Shown here: positions 62,877 through 64,000 of the stretch, piece by piece | Position numbering within the stretch: position 1 is the first letter of the stretch | Layout: each line of letters opens with the position of its first letter | Source: Citrobacter amalonaticus | Lineage (GTDB): Bacteria > Pseudomonadota > Gammaproteobacteria > Enterobacterales > Enterobacteriaceae | Length of the DNA: 64,000 nucleotides | NCBI RefSeq assembly: GCF_018252635.1 | Contig: NZ_JAGTXM010000007.1 | Span: 92,513-156,512, forward strand | Direction of reading: 5' to 3' | Notes under the pieces: model-generated | What the model was told of the DNA's origin: nothing | Database searches by the model: none | Seen by the model: the letters and a program-made list of their open reading frames with translations, nothing else | Made by a program: the position numbers and the translations under genes

Positions 62877-63672
62877 TCCACGCCCCACCGTGCTGGTATT
62901 TGATTCCGGTGTTGGTGGGTTGTCGGTCTATGATGAGATTCGGCATCTCCTGCCGGATCTCCACTATATCTATGCTTTCGATAACGTGGCTTTTCCTTAC
63001 GGGGAAAAAAGTGAGGCATTTATCGTTGAGCGCGTTGTTGAGATCGTGACGGCGGTACAGCAGCATTATCCTCTCTCCCTGGCGGTTATCGCCTGTAACA
63101 CGGCCAGTACGGTCTCCCTTCCAGCCTTGCGTGAGAAGTTCGCCTTTCCCGTTGTGGGCGTAGTGCCAGCAATCAAACCGGCGGCGCGTCTGACGGCGAA
63201 TGGTATTGTCGGGTTACTGGCAACACGTGGGACGGTGAAACGTCCTTATACGCATGAGTTGATTGCGCGCTTTGCGAATGAATGCCAGATCGCTATGTTG
63301 GGATCTGCGGAACTGGTGGAACTGGCGGAAGCGAAACTGCACGGCGAGCCGGTGCCGCTGGAAGAGCTGCAACGGATCCTGCGTCCGTGGCTGCGGATGC
63401 CGGAACCCCCTGATACGGTGGTACTCGGCTGCACCCATTTCCCTCTGTTACAGGAAGAACTCTTACAGGTTCTGCCTGAAGGGACGCGACTGGTAGATTC
63501 CGGAGCGGCCATTGCGCGTCGCACCGCCTGGTTACTGGAACATGAAGCGCCGGATGCGAAATCAGCAGATGCCAATATTGCCTATTGCATGGCGATGACG
63601 CCGGAAACTGAGCAATTATTACCCGTTTTGCAGCGTTACGGCTTTGAATCGCTCGAAAAACTGACGGTTTAA
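62821..63672 (+). CDS. murI: Glutamate racemase MurI
   Basis: MurI makes D-glutamate for peptidoglycan from L-glutamate by a cofactor-free two-cysteine mechanism. The 283-aa protein has VFDSGVGGLSVYDEI, the catalytic Cys in VIACNTASTVSLPA and the second in VLGCTHFPLLQEE. The ATG at 62821 lies inside btuB, and the unusual N-terminal extension MATKLQDGNTPCLAATPSDP is the out-of-frame reading of the btuB end, as in E. coli. That extension is involved in activation by UDP-MurNAc-Ala. An rrn operon begins after it. Confidence 0.97.
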   Translation: MATKLQDGNTPCLAATPSDPRPTVLVFDSGVGGLSVYDEIRHLLPDLHYIYAFDNVAFPYGEKSEAFIVERVVEIVTAVQQHYPLSLAVIACNTASTVSLPALREKFAFPVVGVVPAIKPAARLTANGIVGLLATRGTVKRPYTHELIARFANECQIAMLGSAELVELAEAKLHGEPVPLEELQRILRPWLRMPEPPDTVVLGCTHFPLLQEELLQVLPEGTRLVDSGAAIARRTAWLLEHEAPDAKSADANIAYCMAMTPETEQLLPVLQRYGFESLEKLTV

Positions 63673-63699
63673 ACCTGTTTTGGATAAATATTACGCACT

Positions 63700-63751
63700 C
63701 GGAAAATTATTTTAAATTTCCCCTTGTCAGCCCGAAATAACTCCCTATAAT
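63700..63751 (+). promoter_or_regulatory. rrn P1 promoter with UP element
   Basis: An AT-rich UP-like segment (AAAATTATTTTAAATTT, 63701-63717) precedes the -35 TTGTCA (63724-63729). A 16-bp spacer follows, then the -10 TATAAT (63746-63751) and a GC-rich discriminator GCGCCTCCACTG. This matches E. coli rrnB P1, the growth-rate and ppGpp-regulated rRNA promoter. Fis sites would lie upstream, within the murI end. Confidence 0.92.
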
Positions 63752-63758
63752 GCGCCTC

Positions 63759-64000
63759 CACTGACACGGAACAACGGCACGCAAGCCGCCGGGTCAGCGG
63801 GGTTCTCCGGTGAAAACCAGTGATGAACACCCACAGAGAAAAGCAAAATAAAGAGGAAAACGTAATATACGGGACCTCGCGACAGAGCGCTAAAGCGCGT
63901 CGCAACTGCTCTTTAACAATTTATCAGACAATCTGTGTGGGCACTCAAAGTGACATGGATTCTTAACGTCGCAAGACGAAAAATGAATACCAAGTCTCAA
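63759..64000 (+). other. Leader of an rRNA operon (rrnB position), 16S gene beyond the window
   Basis: The sequence after P1 carries the typical leader GGAACAACGGCACGC and GCCGCCGGGTCAGCGGGGTT. The usual P2 position lies near 63841-63870 (TAATAT at 63863-63868, without a recognisable -35). The antitermination signals follow, and then the conserved ATTCTTAACGTCGCAAGACG and AAAATGAATACCAAGTCTCA, which precede the 16S RNase III stem. The 16S rRNA itself is not reached. Confidence 0.9.
63879..63918 (+). promoter_or_regulatory. rrn antitermination boxB and boxA
   Basis: boxB is a hairpin GCGAC (63879-63883) / GTCGC (63899-63903) with an inner GCGC-TAAA-GCGC stem-loop. boxA TGCTCTTTAACA is at 63907-63918. 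These load Nus factors and SuhB onto RNA polymerase for rRNA antitermination. Confidence 0.9.

Noticed and set aside
63673-64000. The 16S rRNA gene
   Set aside because: Only the promoter, leader and antitermination signals are inside the window, and the mature 16S 5' end lies beyond position 64000.

Overview
The window is a chromosomal segment of an enterobacterium. Gene order and protein sequences follow the E. coli / Salmonella / Citrobacter pattern around 88-90 minutes of the E. coli map: glpX-glpK-glpF, zapB, rraA, menA, hslUV, ftsN, cytR, priA, rpmE, metJ, metBL, metF, katG, yijE, gldA-fsaB-ptsA, frwC-frwB-pflD-pflC-frwD, yijO, eptC, ppc, argE, argCBH, oxyS/oxyR, sthA, fabR-yijD, trmA, btuB, murI and the leader of an rrn operon. 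Many proteins have the same length as the E. coli orthologue and nearly the same sequence, but there are several accessory insertions and btuB is strongly diverged. A Citrobacter-like genome is my best guess. That is inference from memory of gene content, not a database result.

Layout. 1-3545 is the glycerol operon glpFKX on the minus strand (glpX lacks only its last bases). 3546-5850 holds zapB, then an AT-rich two-gene insertion of unknown function, then rraA. 5937-10990 is menA, hslUV, ftsN and cytR, all on the minus strand. priA and rpmE are divergent. Between rpmE and metJ lies an accessory pair: a KdgM/NanC-type outer-membrane channel and a GPH-family inner-membrane symporter. Next comes methionine biosynthesis (metJ divergent from metBL, then metF). 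It is interrupted by a divergent carboxymuconolactone-decarboxylase-like gene and LysR regulator. katG and yijE follow, then gldA-fsaB-ptsA facing away from frwCB-pflDC-frwD. yijO, eptC and ppc are on the minus strand, followed by argE divergent from argCBH.

The largest accessory block is 46645-55740, between argH and oxyS. It encodes an L-ribulose-5-phosphate 4-epimerase (minus strand) divergent from a DeoR regulator. The regulator is followed by a sugar-binding protein, a double ATPase, two permeases, an L-ribulose-5-phosphate 3-epimerase and a kinase resembling L-xylulokinase. Together they make a self-sufficient route from an imported ketopentose, most simply L-xylulose, to D-xylulose-5-phosphate. 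No isomerase, dehydrogenase or decarboxylase is present. The block is framed by two intrinsic terminators that share a 17-bp perfect repeat. The upstream divergent region carries helically phased repeats that look like operators.

Regulatory and RNA features that can be read directly include GlpR/CRP-type sites before glpF, a sigma-32 promoter before hslVU, Met boxes before metB and metF, ARG boxes between argE and argC, OxyS and the OxyR region, a cobalamin riboswitch before btuB, and the rrn P1 promoter with boxB/boxA. There are also several REP/BIME elements and one ERIC element. No tRNA, CRISPR array, insertion sequence or prophage was seen. The 16S gene itself starts beyond the right edge.
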